From Anolis sagrei (taxonomy: Eukaryota > Chordata > Lepidosauria > Squamata > Anolidae), in NCBI RefSeq assembly GCF_037176765.1, contig NC_090028.1, positions 23,177,509-23,241,508 of the forward strand: a stretch of 64,000 nucleotides of DNA, read 5' to 3'. The notes under the pieces were generated by a model that did not search any database, was not told the DNA's origin, and worked only from the letters and a program-made list of their open reading frames with translations. Both the position numbers and the translations under genes were made by a program. Shown in pieces: positions 37,151-47,372 of this stretch; position 1 is the first letter of the stretch, and the number at the start of each line of letters is the position of its first letter.

Positions 37151-37988
37151 CTCCGGCTGGAGGTATCTCCCACCTCCGCTCCCTCCTTTGTTTTTGTGCC
37201 TACCTTCAGGAAAGCTGGGCATCTCCACCTTTCTCTCTCTCTCTCTCTCTCTTGGTCCCAATGGCTGAGGAGAAAGTCAGGAGAAGAGGTGACTTTTGGT
37301 GCACACGTCAGGGTCTTCAGGCACGCCTCCCGACCCAAAGTGGCCCAGGCAAGGGAGCAAATGCGGCAAGTGTAGTTACTGGGATGTATAGTTCACCTAC
37401 AATCAAAGAGCATTCTGAACTCCACCAATGATGGAATTGAACCAAATATGGCACACAGAACTCCCACGACAAACAGAAAATATATATCTGTTATTGGTTT
37501 GGGGGGGGGGGGTGCCAAAATACTGTTTGCTTGCCGTTGAAAATTACCTAGGGCCGCCTCTGGTTGTAGTTATTGGGATTTATAGTTCACCTACAATCAA
37601 AGAGCATGCTGAACCTCATCAACCACCACACAGAACCCCCATGACCAACAGAAAATACTTAAGGCCATCCAGTCCAACTCCCTTCACCAGAGCAAGAAAA
37701 CGTGATCAAAACCCTCCTGACAGAGAGCCATCCAGCCATAAATATAGATAGATATGATACACACAGAGATTTGAAAGGGACCCCTAAAGAAGAACAATGA
37801 TATGTTGCATGTTCCAGAGTAGGCAAACCAGACACTCTCCACATCAACATTGACAAAGAAACAGCAAGAAATACTGTTTACCCACAAGCAGAAAGACATG
37901 ACATAGATTAGAAACCAACACTTTCTCATTACTTTATTTTCCAGATCACCAGACTGGGCCACAGCAACACCTGGCAGGGGACAGCTAG
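36186..37988 (+). mobile_element. Non-autonomous Helitron carrying a hAT insertion
   Basis: It opens TCTATATAAATAAAAATG and closes with a GGGCCACAGCAACACCTGGC hairpin followed by ACAGCTAG and T, the layout of rolling-circle Helitrons (5' TC, 3' hairpin, CTRR). The body has reiterated GGGAGTTGTAGTTCACCTAC modules and no Rep/helicase ORF. About 950 bp of its length is a hAT insertion. Confidence 0.85.
36609..37562. mobile_element. Non-autonomous hAT with perfect 8-bp duplication
   Basis: The ends are CAGGGGCGGCTC and GGGCCGCCTCTG. GTTGTAGT lies on both sides (36601-36608 and 37563-37570). The interior has a large inverted repeat (about 37001-37115 against 37235-37349) around (GA)n and (CT)n tracts, and a Helitron-like stretch at 37370-37490. 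Confidence 0.92.
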
Positions 37989-38104
37989 TACTACATATAT
38001 ATTTAATATTGCAATTATTATTACAAATATTAAAATATTAAAAATAGTAATTCCTAATAGCATATCCCACTCAAAGCTTCCCTAAGGAGACTACCTTATG
38101 AATA

Positions 38105-38470
38105 ATTCATGTGGCCCTCATTAATATTCATGAGCCACGCCCCTTTGTTGATGTTCTGCATAGGCCACGCCTCTTTTCGCTAAATACCTCGAAGGGAGCT
38201 CTTATTTCGACGGCAGCGGCTGGCCCCTTCGGCCTGGAAGCTTCTTTGGAGGATACTTTCCCTCAGGAGCGGCCCATCTTTCGCCGCCGCAGCAGCAGCG
38301 CCTGCGCCGCCACCGCCTCCTCCTCCTTCTCCTCGCCGCCTCTTTTTCCTCCAGGCAGCATGACAGACAAACGGCCCAGCCAATAGAGATACGGGTTGGG
38401 AGATGACGTCACCGCGTCCACGGGGCCAAGCCAATAGAGTTAGCGCTTTCCGCAAAGGAAGGTGGGTTCT
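38105..38470 (-). promoter_or_regulatory. MEAK7: CpG-rich segment, likely MEAK7 promoter and noncoding first exon
   Basis: This is the one strongly CpG- and GC-rich stretch upstream of MEAK7 (GCCGCCGCAGCAGCAGCGCC). A CRE palindrome TGACGTCA lies at 38404-38411. On the reverse strand TTCGAG followed by GTATTT (exon edge 38188) is a candidate donor for the noncoding exon that must precede 31109. The start site cannot be placed from sequence. Confidence 0.55.
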
Positions 38471-38892
38471 CAAGTTGATCTCCCGCCTCCATCTAGTTGA
38501 CTGACAAGGAAATTAGCCAATAGAAATGCTGCTTTCCCGAAGGCGGGTTCTGAAGATAGGAGGATGGGTTCTGAGGTGGGTTCACCGCCTCCATCTAGCT
38601 GACTGACAGGCAGCCTAGCCAATAGAGATACCCATTTCAGCAAAGGGAGGTGGGTTCTCAAGTTGACGTCCCGCCTCCATCTAGTTGACTGACACTGAAA
38701 CTAGCCAATAGAAATATTGCTTTCCCGAAGGCGGGTTCTGAAGATAGGAGGATGGGTTCTGAGGTGGGTTCACCACCTCCATCTAGCTGACTGAAAGGCA
38801 GCCTAGGCAATAGAGATTCCCATTTCAGCAAAGGGAGGTGGGTTCTGAAGATGGTGTCACCGACTCCGCCTAGCTGGCTGACTGAGGCCAAT
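38380..38892. promoter_or_regulatory. CCAAT-box array in a 188-bp tandem duplication
   Basis: CCAAT occurs at 38380, 38431, 38517, 38619, 38705 and 38888, with a decayed seventh (GGCAAT) near 38806. Spacings 86, 102 and 86 show a 188-bp unit duplicated in tandem. Each box is followed by AGA(G/A)AT and flanked by GCCTCCATCTAG(C/T)TGACTGA. NF-Y binding is the obvious reading. The array sits directly upstream of the CpG-rich segment relative to MEAK7. Confidence 0.75.
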
Positions 38893-38924
38893 GGGAAGCG
38901 AGACAAGGAAGGTGACAGTAAAAT

Positions 38925-38990
38925 AGAGCCATGGAAGCTTGGAGGCACCGAGTTCGAATCCCACCTGGTTCAAAAATAATAATAATTTCT
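38925..38990 (+). mobile_element. SINE scrap with B box
   Basis: GAGTTCGAATCCCACCTGG followed by AATAATAATAAT resembles the B-box end and tail of a tRNA-derived SINE. Confidence 0.4.
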
Positions 38991-39179
38991 ATTATATTTA
39001 ATAATTTGTTTATTTTAAGTTACAAATGGATTGCATTATATATATATTTATTTGCTACATTTGTGTACCGTTATTATTGTTCTTTTTCCTAATTAAATTA
39101 TTATGCATTAAGTATTGCATTTATTGTTGATTATTATTAATAATTAATTGGTATTATTATTATTATTATTATTGTTATT

Positions 39180-39310
39180 GTGTGGTTAAAGGCTTTCATG
39201 GCCGGAATCACTGGGTTGCTGTGTTTTCCGGGCTTTATTTCCAATCTGTCCCAGCAGCATTCTTTCCTGACGTTTCGCCTGCATCTTCATAGGACCTAAT
39301 GTGAGTTATG
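39180..39310 (+). mobile_element. Penelope-like terminal fragment
   Basis: TTCATGGCCGGAATCACTGG ... CTGACGTTTCGCCTGCATC matches an arm of the foldback at 54.9 kb. Confidence 0.7.
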
Positions 39311-39575
39311 CAAGTGGAGTGTGTGTGTACACACACGCACGCACTTGCACGTGTGGAATAATGGCCAGGATGGGAGAAAGAACCCTTGTCTGTTTGAAGT
39401 GTGGATGTTGCAATTAGCAAGCTTGAACAACATTGAGTTGCCATGAAGCTGCAAAGTCAATCAGTGAGGGTATCCGCATAGAGGTGGCCTGGCTGTTCTT
39501 GCCTGGAGCCGTCCTCTCCCCACTGCAGGAGTCTATTGCATACTGTCGCAGCTCAGGATAGATTTATCTTGTGTT

Positions 39576-39962
39576 GTGACTCAGTTTGATTCTGAGTCTG
39601 AAACTGAACCCTCTGGGTCTTGTGAGCCAGAGTTCCCTGATGAAGAGGATGATGGGATTCAGATTTCTGTTGTGCCTGCTTCAGACAGCGCAGCAGGGGA
39701 AACCTTAAGTCAGTTCTCAGGGGAAAAGAATGTCAGTGGGATAGATAACGGCCAGGTGGAGTTGTCTTTGCCTTCTCAGCCTTCCCACAGTGATCTAGCC
39801 CATCTGGACCAAGATAAAGGAAGCCTTGAAGATAGTGAATTAATGAGCAGGCAAGAACACTTAGAATTAAGGGTCCGGAGGAGCTCTCGCTTAGCTGGTA
39901 AGCGAGAAGCCAAGTCGGCCAAGGGTCATTGCAATGCGTTCATGATTGCAAAGGGTATTTAG
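39576..39962 (+). other. Unidentified 128-codon open frame
   Basis: The frame is acidic at its start (SESETEPSGSCEPEFPDEED) and basic near its end (RRSSRLAGKREAKS). I do not recognise it. The TGTTGTGACTCAG start nearby and the composition resemble stretches seen in squamate LTR elements, so it may be part of an LTR fossil and not a gene. No splice context or start-site support is visible. Confidence 0.3.
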
Positions 39963-40261
39963 GCCCTTTGGGAGTTGTCAGTTCAACGTGGCTCTTTCCA
40001 TGCAAACTCCTATGGATTAACCCTGGCTTTAAGCAGCTCGTTTTTGGGAGGTGGGCCACACTCTGTGCACACACTCTGACTATCTCCCACACACACACTC
40101 CCACACCACAAGGGAAGAAGATGCCATGATGGGGATCATAGGGACACTGCTTGGAAAGGAGCCCATCCAGCCCAACCTCATTTGGCAGTAAAGGAAGACA
40201 CGATCAAAGCCCTCATAACAGATGGCCAACCAGTTGAAAGGGAGCCCTAAAGGCCATCCAG

Positions 40262-40395
40262 TCCAACCCCCTCCTACCCTCCTTCCTTCCCTTTCTCTAC
40301 TTCCCTTCCTTCTCCTTCCCTCCCTTCCCTTCCCTCCCTTTCTTTCCTTCCTTTTTCTCCTCCCCTCACCAGCTTCATCCTCCTTTATTAAAACT
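40262..40395. repeat. Pyrimidine-rich (CCTTCC)n tract
   Basis: Almost pure C/T run with CCTTCC units beside a CR1-like 3' scrap (40140-40265). Confidence 0.8.
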
Positions 40396-40479
40396 ACAGT
40401 GTAGATGCACCCAAAGTCGACCCTTCCACACTGCCATGTAAAATCCAGATTATCTACTTAGGACTGGATAGTATGGCAG

Positions 40480-40680
40480 TGTACACACGTGCACACGTAC
40501 ACGCACACGCACACATACACATGGATGGATGTTGGATCACTGGTTGGTGTGTGTGTGTGTATATATAATTACAATACTTTATATATTACTATTATACATA
40601 TATATTATATTATATTTATTATTGTTATATATACTACTATATAATATAATGTTACTACTATATATATTACTACTTAAATA
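40480..40680. repeat. (CA)n/(TG)n and (TATA)n low-complexity DNA
   Basis: CACACGCACACGCACACATA, GTGTGTGTGTGTG and TATATTATATTATA runs follow each other, with no other content. Confidence 0.9.
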
Positions 40681-40734
40681 GACTCATAGAATAGAGTTAG
40701 AAGGGATTCTACCATGGTATTGGAGGAGAACAGA

Positions 40735-41160
40735 CAGGAAGGAAAGAGAGAAGAAAGGAGGGAGGGAAAAAGGGAAGGAATGAAGGAGGGAAAGGGGGAA
40801 GGAAGGAAAGAGAGAAGGAGGGATGGAAGGAAGGAAAGAGGGAAGGAAGGAGAGAAGGAAGGAAAGCAAGAGCTACCGAAGGAAGGAAGAAGAGAAAGTA
40901 AAAGTAGAAAGGAAAGAAAAATGGGGGGAAATGCAGGAAAGAAGTAAAGAAAGAAGGAAGGAGAAAAAGAAATAAAAAAGTGAAAGAAGGAAGAAAACAG
41001 GGAGGGAAGAAAGGAGACAAAGGAAGAAATAGAGAAGGGGGGGGAAGGAAAGAGAGAAGGAAGGATGAAACCAAAGACCGAAAGAAGGAATGAAAGAAAG
41101 AGATAGAGAAGGAAGGAAGGACAGAAAGGGGAAGGGGAAGAAAAAGGGGGAAGGAATAGG
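40735..41160 (+). repeat. ~425-bp purine tract (GGAA/GAAA)n
   Basis: The forward strand is nearly all A/G with irregular GGAAGGAAAGA units. It ends 60 bp before a Helitron 3' end. Long reverse-strand phenylalanine/serine/proline open frames here are artefacts of the composition. Confidence 0.95.
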
Positions 41161-41219
41161 TAGGTACCTCTCTTTCATAATAGTCCAGATATCTACCTCT
41201 ACTTCGAAAATTCTTACTA

Positions 41220-41252
41220 TAGGCCACAACAACGCGTGGCAGGGCACAGCTA
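41220..41252 (+). mobile_element. Helitron 3' terminus
   Basis: The hairpin GGCCACAACAACGCGTGGC is followed by AGGGCACAGCTAG and T. The purine tract upstream probably lies inside this Helitron. A 5' TCTATATAAAT start was not found nearby. Confidence 0.75.
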
Positions 41253-41565
41253 GTTATTATTATTATTATCCTGACACAAAAACACAGTATGACACAGCAA
41301 ACGAGGTATATATGCTGGATTTCATTATTATTATTATTATTATTATTATTTTACTATCTTTATTATTATTGGAAGGATACATAAGCACATTTACACTGAA
41401 GATTAGAATAATGATTTAATCAGAGCTGAACAGTCTTATCTTAAATTACAGTTTTATGTAAACATTCAAAAACATTTAACCTACTGATGCCTCAATTAAT
41501 GTAATTTTATTGGTATCTATTTTTATTTTGAAATTTACCAGTAACTGCTGCATTTCCCGCCCTCG

Positions 41566-41662
41566 GCTTATACTCGAGTCAATAAGTTTTCCCAGTTTTT
41601 TGTGGTAAAATTAGGTGCCTTGGCTTATATTCGGGTCGGCTCATACTCGAGTATATACGGTA
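41566..41662. repeat. TATACTCGAGT-type repeat end
   Basis: CGGCTTATACTCGAGTCAAT and GGCTCATACTCGAGTATATA recur as imperfect copies. It is probably the end of a dispersed DNA repeat whose family I cannot name. Confidence 0.4.
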
Positions 41663-41691
41663 TATAAAATCCACTTGCTTGACTCACATCA

Positions 41692-42155
41692 GATCCTATG
41701 ATGGAGAAATGTCAGGAGAGAATGCTGCTGGAACAGGGCCAGGCAGCCCGAAAAACTCACACCAACCCAATTATTATTGTTATTCATCTGGCTAAAAGAA
41801 CAGGGAAGTGTGCCAGTTTCCTTCTGCAACTGGAATGCCTGCAAAGGCCCACAAGGTGGCAGTTGGGAGCTTCTCACCATCTCAGAGCCATTCATTCATT
41901 GGGTTGCTGTGAGTTTTCCAGGCTGTCCGGCCATGTTGCAGAAGCATTCTCTTCTGACGCTTCACCCACATCTATGGTAGGCATCCTCGGAGGTTGCGAG
42001 GTCTGTTGGAAGCTAGGCAAGTGGGGTTTATATGCCTGCTATAGATGCTGGTGAAACGTCAGGAGAGAATGCTTCTTGAACATGGCCAAACAGCCGAAAA
42101 AACTTGCAGCAACCCAGTGATTATGGCCATGAAAACCTTCGACAACCCATTTATT
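41692..42155. mobile_element. Penelope-like terminal fragments in both orientations
   Basis: GTCAGGAGAGAATGCTGCTG, then GGGTTGCTGTGAGTTTTCCA, then GAAACGTCAGGAGAGAATGC are alternating arms of the Penelope-like terminus, interrupted by about 110 bp of other sequence. Confidence 0.7.
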
Positions 42156-42404
42156 CATTATTTCATTCCTCATTGAATCTTAGCTGCTCCAGAAACTGCA
42201 GGAAATACAAAATATGTTGCTGCAGAGACTGGGACACAATGGAGCCATTCATTCTAATGACAGGAAAAGAGATCCCACCTAAACAGGTTGGAGCTGCTCA
42301 ACAGGGAAGGATAGTCCCTGGGAATCCGGTAAGCCTCCTTCTCTAGAGGTGTTTAAACAGAGCCTGGATGGCCATCTGCTGGGAGTGCTTAGACCAGGCG
42401 TGGG

Positions 42405-42882
42405 CAGGGGCGGCTCAACCCATTACGCAAAGTAAGCATTCGCAGTATAGGTGATTTTGCCCAGGGGCACTCTTGAGGCGCTCTTGGGAGAAAATAGACC
42501 TTGACAGAAAATAGACTTGGGAGAAATAGACCTTTGGAAACTGTTAAACAGAGGCTGGATGGCCATCTGTCAGGGGTGATTTGAATGCAATATTCCTGCT
42601 TCTTGGCAGGGGGTTGGACTGGATGGCCCATGAGGTCTCTTCCAACTCTTTCATTCTATGATTCTATGATTCTATATGCGATTTGTAGTTACTAGGATGT
42701 ATAGTTCACCTAAAATCAAAGAGCATTCTGAACTCCACCAATGATGGAATTGAACCAAATATGGCACACAGAACTCCCATGACGAACAGAAAATATATAT
42801 CAATGATTGGTTGGGGGGGGGGGGGGAGACGACGCCAAAATACTGTTTGCTTACCTTTGAAAATTACCTAGGGCAGCCTCTG
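42405..42882. mobile_element. Second copy of the 36609 hAT family, with CR1 tail inside
   Basis: The ends CAGGGGCGGCTC and GGGCAGCCTCTG are flanked by GGCGTGGG on both sides (42397-42404 and 42883-42890). It carries a CR1 3' tail (about 42535-42675) and the same Helitron-like stretch (42680-42805) as the first copy. Confidence 0.92.
42535..42675 (+). mobile_element. CR1 3' tail
   Basis: AACAGAGGCTGGATGGCCAT through GGTTGGACTGGATGGCCC to the ATTCTATG tail. Confidence 0.9.
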
Positions 42883-42885
42883 GGC

Positions 42886-43230
42886 GTGGGCAAACAGCCA
42901 GTAGGCTGTTAGGAATTGTGGGAGTTGAAGTCCAAAACACCTGGAGGGCCCAAGTTTACTCATACCTGGAATAGCTGCTATCATGGAGTTTCCTCCTCTG
43001 GAGATTGTTAAGTAGAGGCTGGATGGCCATCTGTTGGGAGGGCGTCTTCCTGAATGATAAAATGGGGCTGGACTGGATGGCCTTTGGGTTTCCCTCCAAA
43101 TCTGAAGGAATAGATCAGGCATGGGCAAACTTGGGCCCTCCGGGTGTTTTGGACTCCAACTCCCACCATCCCTAACAGCCAGTAGTCCAAAACACCCAGA
43201 GGGCCCAAGTTTACTCATACCTGGTATAGA
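42886..43230. mobile_element. MITE arms around a CR1-like scrap
   Basis: Arms of the GGGCAAACTTGGGCCC / ATTGTGGGAGTTGAAGTCC MITE occur at 42888-42968 and 43115-43222, with a short CR1-like 3' piece between. Confidence 0.6.
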
Positions 43231-43247
43231 TACTATAGATAATATCC

Positions 43248-43915
43248 TGGAAAGAAGTGACAAGTGGAGTGCCGCAGGGTTCCGTCCTGGTCCCGGTCCT
43301 GTTCAACACCTTTATTAATGGGCTAGAAGGCAGGATCATCAAGTATGCAGACGACACCAAATTGGGAGGGATAGCCAATACTCCAGAGGACAGGAGCAGG
43401 ATTCAAAATGATCTTGACAGATTGGAGAGATGGGCCAAAACTAACAAAATGAAGTTCAACAGTGACAAATGCAAGATACTCCACTTTGGCAGGAAAAACG
43501 AAATGCACAGAATGGGGGACAATGCCTGGCTCGAGAGCAGTACGTGTGAAAAAGATCTTGGAGCCCTCGTGGACAACAAGTTAAACATGAGCCAACAATG
43601 TGATGTGGCGGCAAAAAAAGCTAATGGGATTTTGGCCTGCATCAATAGGAGCATAGTGTCTAGATCTAGGGAAGTCATGCTACCCCTCTACAAGAAAGGA
43701 GATTCCATCTGAACATGAGGAAGAACTTCCTGACTGTGAGAGCCGTTCAGCAGTGGAACTCTCTGCCCCGGAGTGTGGTGGAGGCTCCTTCTTTGGAAGC
43801 TTTGGAAGCATCTGTCAGGGGTGATTTGAATGCAATGTTCCTGCTTCTTGGCAGGGGGTTGGACTGGATGGCCCATGCGGTCTCTTCCAACTCTTTGATT
43901 CTATGATTCTATCGC
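43248..43915 (+). mobile_element. CR1 LINE with internal deletion
   Basis: Open RT coding ([40 protein letters not shown]) runs to about 43691, jumps to the KKGDSI segment near the ORF end, and continues to a GATTCTATG tail. The junction shows a CTA microhomology with full copies. Confidence 0.93.
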
Positions 43916-43924
43916 GCCCCCCAA

Positions 43925-44238
43925 ATGGGAAGTTCAACCTCATAAATCCCCATAAATGTCTTGCTCCTTTTTTTTTAATCTCATCACAGTTTTTAAATTG
44001 TTTTATCCTGTACATGTGGCCCGCTCATTGTTATCGCTATTGCTATTGTGGTTATGTTTATTAGAATGTTATTTTAAGACTGCTTTTTTCCCTTATTATT
44101 ATTAATGTACTTTGATGATGTTGTCGTTATTTGTTTTTTATGTTTTGATTTTATTGCTGTAATATGTTGTCCGGGCTTGGCCCCATGTAAGCTGCTCCGA
44201 GTCCCCATCGGGGAGATGGTGGCAGGGTATAAATAAAG

Positions 44239-44275
<37 letters not shown>
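43925..44275 (+). mobile_element. L2 LINE 3' UTR with (ATT)n tail
   Basis: ATGTAAGCTGCTCCGAGTCC, GGTATAAATAAAG and an ATT run to 44275. Confidence 0.85.
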
Positions 44276-44276
<1 letters not shown>

Positions 44277-44850
44277 CTTCTCTGGAGATCGTTAAGTAGA
44301 GGTTGGATGGCCAACTGTTGGGAGGGCTTTGATTGTGTCTTCCTGAATGATAAAATGGGGTTGGACTGGATGGCCTTTGGGTTCCCTTCCAACTTTACAA
44401 TTGATATTAATACAAACTCTGCCTCATTTTGACCTTTTTGTGCAATGATTTCCCATAAAAGGCAGGCGGTCTTAGCCCAGTCTCTCTCTCTCTCTCCATC
44501 TGACCTGGTTTGCTTGATTCTCAGTCATCTCTTGTGGTTTCCCTTTTCCTTGCTGCTCTGCTTTTCTTTTTCTCTCTCTTTTTGCTGACGGGTTACCTGT
44601 TTCTCATCTCCATCCAAGAGAGATGCCCATATAAGGCCAAAGAGAGGCGAAAATGAAGAAACATGTTGGTGCTGAATCACAAGCGTTGTCGCCTGAGGAA
44701 GCGACCTGGGTTTTGCAATGAGAAGGAAGCCACGTTTGACCTTTTGGTTTGCAAGCTGATGGCCTGAATCACCCAAAGATAGATCGCTTGTTCCGTTGAG
44801 CAAGACACGCATAAAGGAGAGGCAAGAGGGGCGCATCCATGCATCTACGC
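44276..44850. other. CR1-like scrap, otherwise unassigned
   Basis: A CR1-like 3' piece (GGTTGGATGGCCAACTGTTG ... GGTTGGACTGGATGGCC) lies at 44280-44400. The rest, including the (TC)n run near 44483, was not assigned. Confidence 0.4.
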
Positions 44851-45624
44851 CAGTGTGTCTTCACCTTCCTAATGCCGCGACCCCTTAATACAGTTCTTCA
44901 TGTTGTGGTGTCTCCCAAACAAAACATTGTTTTTGTTGCTACTTCATAACTGTAATTTTGCTACTGTTATGAATCAGAATGTAAATATCTGAGATGTAGG
45001 ATCTGTTTTCATTCACTGGACCAAATTTGAAACTAATACCCGATATGTCCAAATATGAATACTGGTGGAGTTGGGGGTGTGTGATTTTGTCATTTGGAAG
45101 TTGTAGTTGTTGGGATTTATAGTTCACCTACAATCAAAGCCAAGGTTAAATCCCTCTCCAATGCCAGAAATAGAGCTTAATGGTGTAATAATCTATATAA
45201 ATAAAAATATAATGTTCGTTTGTGGGATTAACAGAACTCAAAAACCAGTGGGACAGATGACACCAAATTTGGACAGCATACACCTAACAACCCAATGTAT
45301 GTCTTTCACTAAAAAAAAAATTTGATTTTGTCATTTGGGAGTTGTAGTTGCTGGGATTTATAGTTCTCCTACAATCAAAGAGCATTCTGAACACCACTAA
45401 TTATGGCATTGAACCAAACGTGGAATAAAGGATTCCCATGACCAACAGAAAATACTGGAAGGGTTTGGTGGGCATTGACCTTGAGTTTGGGAGTTGTGGT
45501 TCACCAGCATCCAGAGAGCACTGTGGACTCAAACAATGATGAATTTGGACCAAACATGGTACAAATAAACCCCTTCATGACCCCCCCCCCCCAGGGGTCC
45601 TAATCCCCAGGTTGAGAAATGCTA
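44851..45624. mobile_element. SPIN-like non-autonomous hAT with Helitron-like interior
   Basis: It opens CAGTGTGTCTTCACCTTCC, followed by AATGCCGCGACCCCTTAATA and ACTTCATAACTGTAATTTTG, which I recognise from SPIN-type hAT elements. The inverted end reads GGTTGAGAAATGCTA. Flanks ATCTACGC and GTCTACAC agree at 6 of 8 positions. From 45190 it contains a Helitron-like 5' start (ATCTATATAAATAAAAATAT) and modules. Confidence 0.65.
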
Positions 45625-45770
45625 GTCTACACTGTTGAATGAATGCATTTTGAGACCACTTGAGAAGAAGTTCTTCTTAATGTTTAGGTGGAAACTTTCC
45701 CTTCCGTAATTTGAATCCATCATCATCATCATCATCGTTGTTGTTGTCATCAGTATCCTAGTCTCTAGAG

Positions 45771-45964
45771 GAGGGGTGGGCAAACTTGGGCTCTTCAGGT
45801 GTTTTGGACTCCAACTCCCACAATTCCTAACAGCCCCTGGTCCCTTCCTTTTCCCCCTCAGCCGCTTAAGCGGCTGAGGGGGAAAAGGAAGGGGCCTGAG
45901 GCTGTTAGGAATTGTGGGAGTTGGAGTCCAAAACACCTGAAGAGCCCAAGTTTGCCCACCCCTC
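45771..45964. mobile_element. Near-perfect palindromic hAT MITE with 8-bp duplication
   Basis: It is 194 bp, almost fully self-complementary from GAGGGGTGGGCAAACTTGGG to its exact inverse, centred on GCCGCTTAAGCGGC. CTCTAGAG flanks both sides (45763-45770, 45965-45972). Confidence 0.95.
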
Positions 45965-46518
45965 CTCTAGAGCAGGAGAAAGCAAGCTCACCCATCCTCA
46001 ATGTAATATCCTTGGAAATATTTCAACCTGGCTCTTATGCCTCTTTCTCTGAACCTTCTCATCTCCGAGCTAAACATCCCCAGCTCCCGAAGCCACTCCT
46101 TATTGGGATTTATAGTTTCCAGACTTTCAACTGTTTGGATTGACCTTTGTGGGACCCTTTTCAGCTTGCCAAAGCTCAGGAAGGTTTGCTATAAGTCTGA
46201 GCTGGCTGGAGGGCGCAAAGCAACAGGATGCAAGACTGGGCAGTGCTGCACAATATTGCTCAAAACGATTGAGCGTCACATTCCAGGCTTTCTGGGTTGC
46301 ATTCTGACCTCGTTGGGCTGGACATGTAAAAATGCTGATCCCATCCCTTTACGAGGAACCAGCTGTTTTGGATGGAGTATTTTCGTCTCCGCGGATCCGA
46401 GACATCCTGCTCTCTGCTGACATTGCAGAAGTGGTGTTGTCCGCCCCATTGTCTTTGAAAGGGACCTCCTGCCCCTTGGACTTGGGACAGTGGGGCCACA
46501 CAAAGGCCTCCAGTGCAT

Positions 46519-46700
46519 CTACACGGTGGAATTAACCCAGTTTAATCATCGCTGCTCCCTCCTAGTTGCTGTTGTCAGGTAATAAGTATGCCCGCACTCC
46601 ATGGCACAGGAGGCAAAAGATGTTGTCAGACCACAACTCCATCGCATCAAGCCAGGGCAGTTCAAGTGGTACCAAACTGCATTAATCCCACAGTGTAGAT
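46519..46700. mobile_element. Palindromic MITE (GCATCTACAC family)
   Basis: GCATCTACACGGTGGAATTA and its inverse ACTGCATTAATCCCACAGTG bracket sequence containing part of the usual centre. Related copies lie at 47220-47372, 59240-59455, 60150-60370, 60500-60700, 63205-63532 and 63870-64000. Confidence 0.65.
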
Positions 46701-46915
46701 GCTCCCGCAGGAATTGGAACGGCAGGAAAAGTAACAGGTCAAGAGGTCGGCATGGAAATAGACAACTGGACAAATGGCACGAAAGAGAGGTTGGAAAGAG
46801 ACTGGTGGCACTGTGGCTAAATGTGCAGCTATTTTCTCCTTCTGTTCCTCTTTCACAATGCATATTAACACCACGTTGTTGTAGGTTTTTTATGGGCTAT
46901 ATGGCAATGTTCTAG

Positions 46916-47372
46916 AGCAGTGGTTCTCAACCTGTGGGTCCCCAGATATTTTGGCCTTCAACTCCCAGAAATCCTAACAGCTGGTAAACACAGAGCCACC
47001 ATGACCCATCCTACATTCTGTTGTGGTTTGAAGGGGGATAGACTATGGATGGTGGGACTTGCAGTTCCATCACTCACTTCCTGAGACCATCACGACCCAC
47101 ACCAATGAATGAGCAAGGCCAAACTTGGCACCCAGAGCCCCCCAAGACCCATTCTACACCCTGGTGCAGTTTCAAGGAGAATGGACCACGGATGATGGGA
47201 CTTGCATATGGGAGCTATAGATCAATGCTATGGGATGCTGGGAGTTGTAGTTTGGAGAGACACCGTCACTCTTTGGCAGAGAAGGCTGAAGGCCTTGCAA
47301 ATATGACAATCCCTGATTCCATAGCATTGAGGCATGGCAGTTCAACTGCATTAGTCCTACAGTGTAAATAGA
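46916..47372. mobile_element. hAT-like end and a MITE copy
   Basis: GCAGTGGTTCTCAACCTGTG at 46918 is a hAT-type end like that at 34536. From about 47220 a MITE of the GCATCTACAC family follows (CATAGCATTGAGGCATGGCA). Confidence 0.5.

Noticed and set aside
37026-37375. Open frames rich in Arg/Glu and Ser/Leu on both strands
   Set aside because: They follow from (GA)n and (CT)n tracts and an inverted repeat inside the hAT element, not from coding.
38111-38473. Alanine/glycine-rich frames in the CpG-rich segment
   Set aside because: GC-rich triplet composition explains them; the segment fits a promoter and noncoding exon better.
40709-41247. 172- and 124-codon reverse frames rich in Phe, Ser, Leu and Pro
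   Set aside because: They are translations of the purine tract and have no domain, start or splice support.
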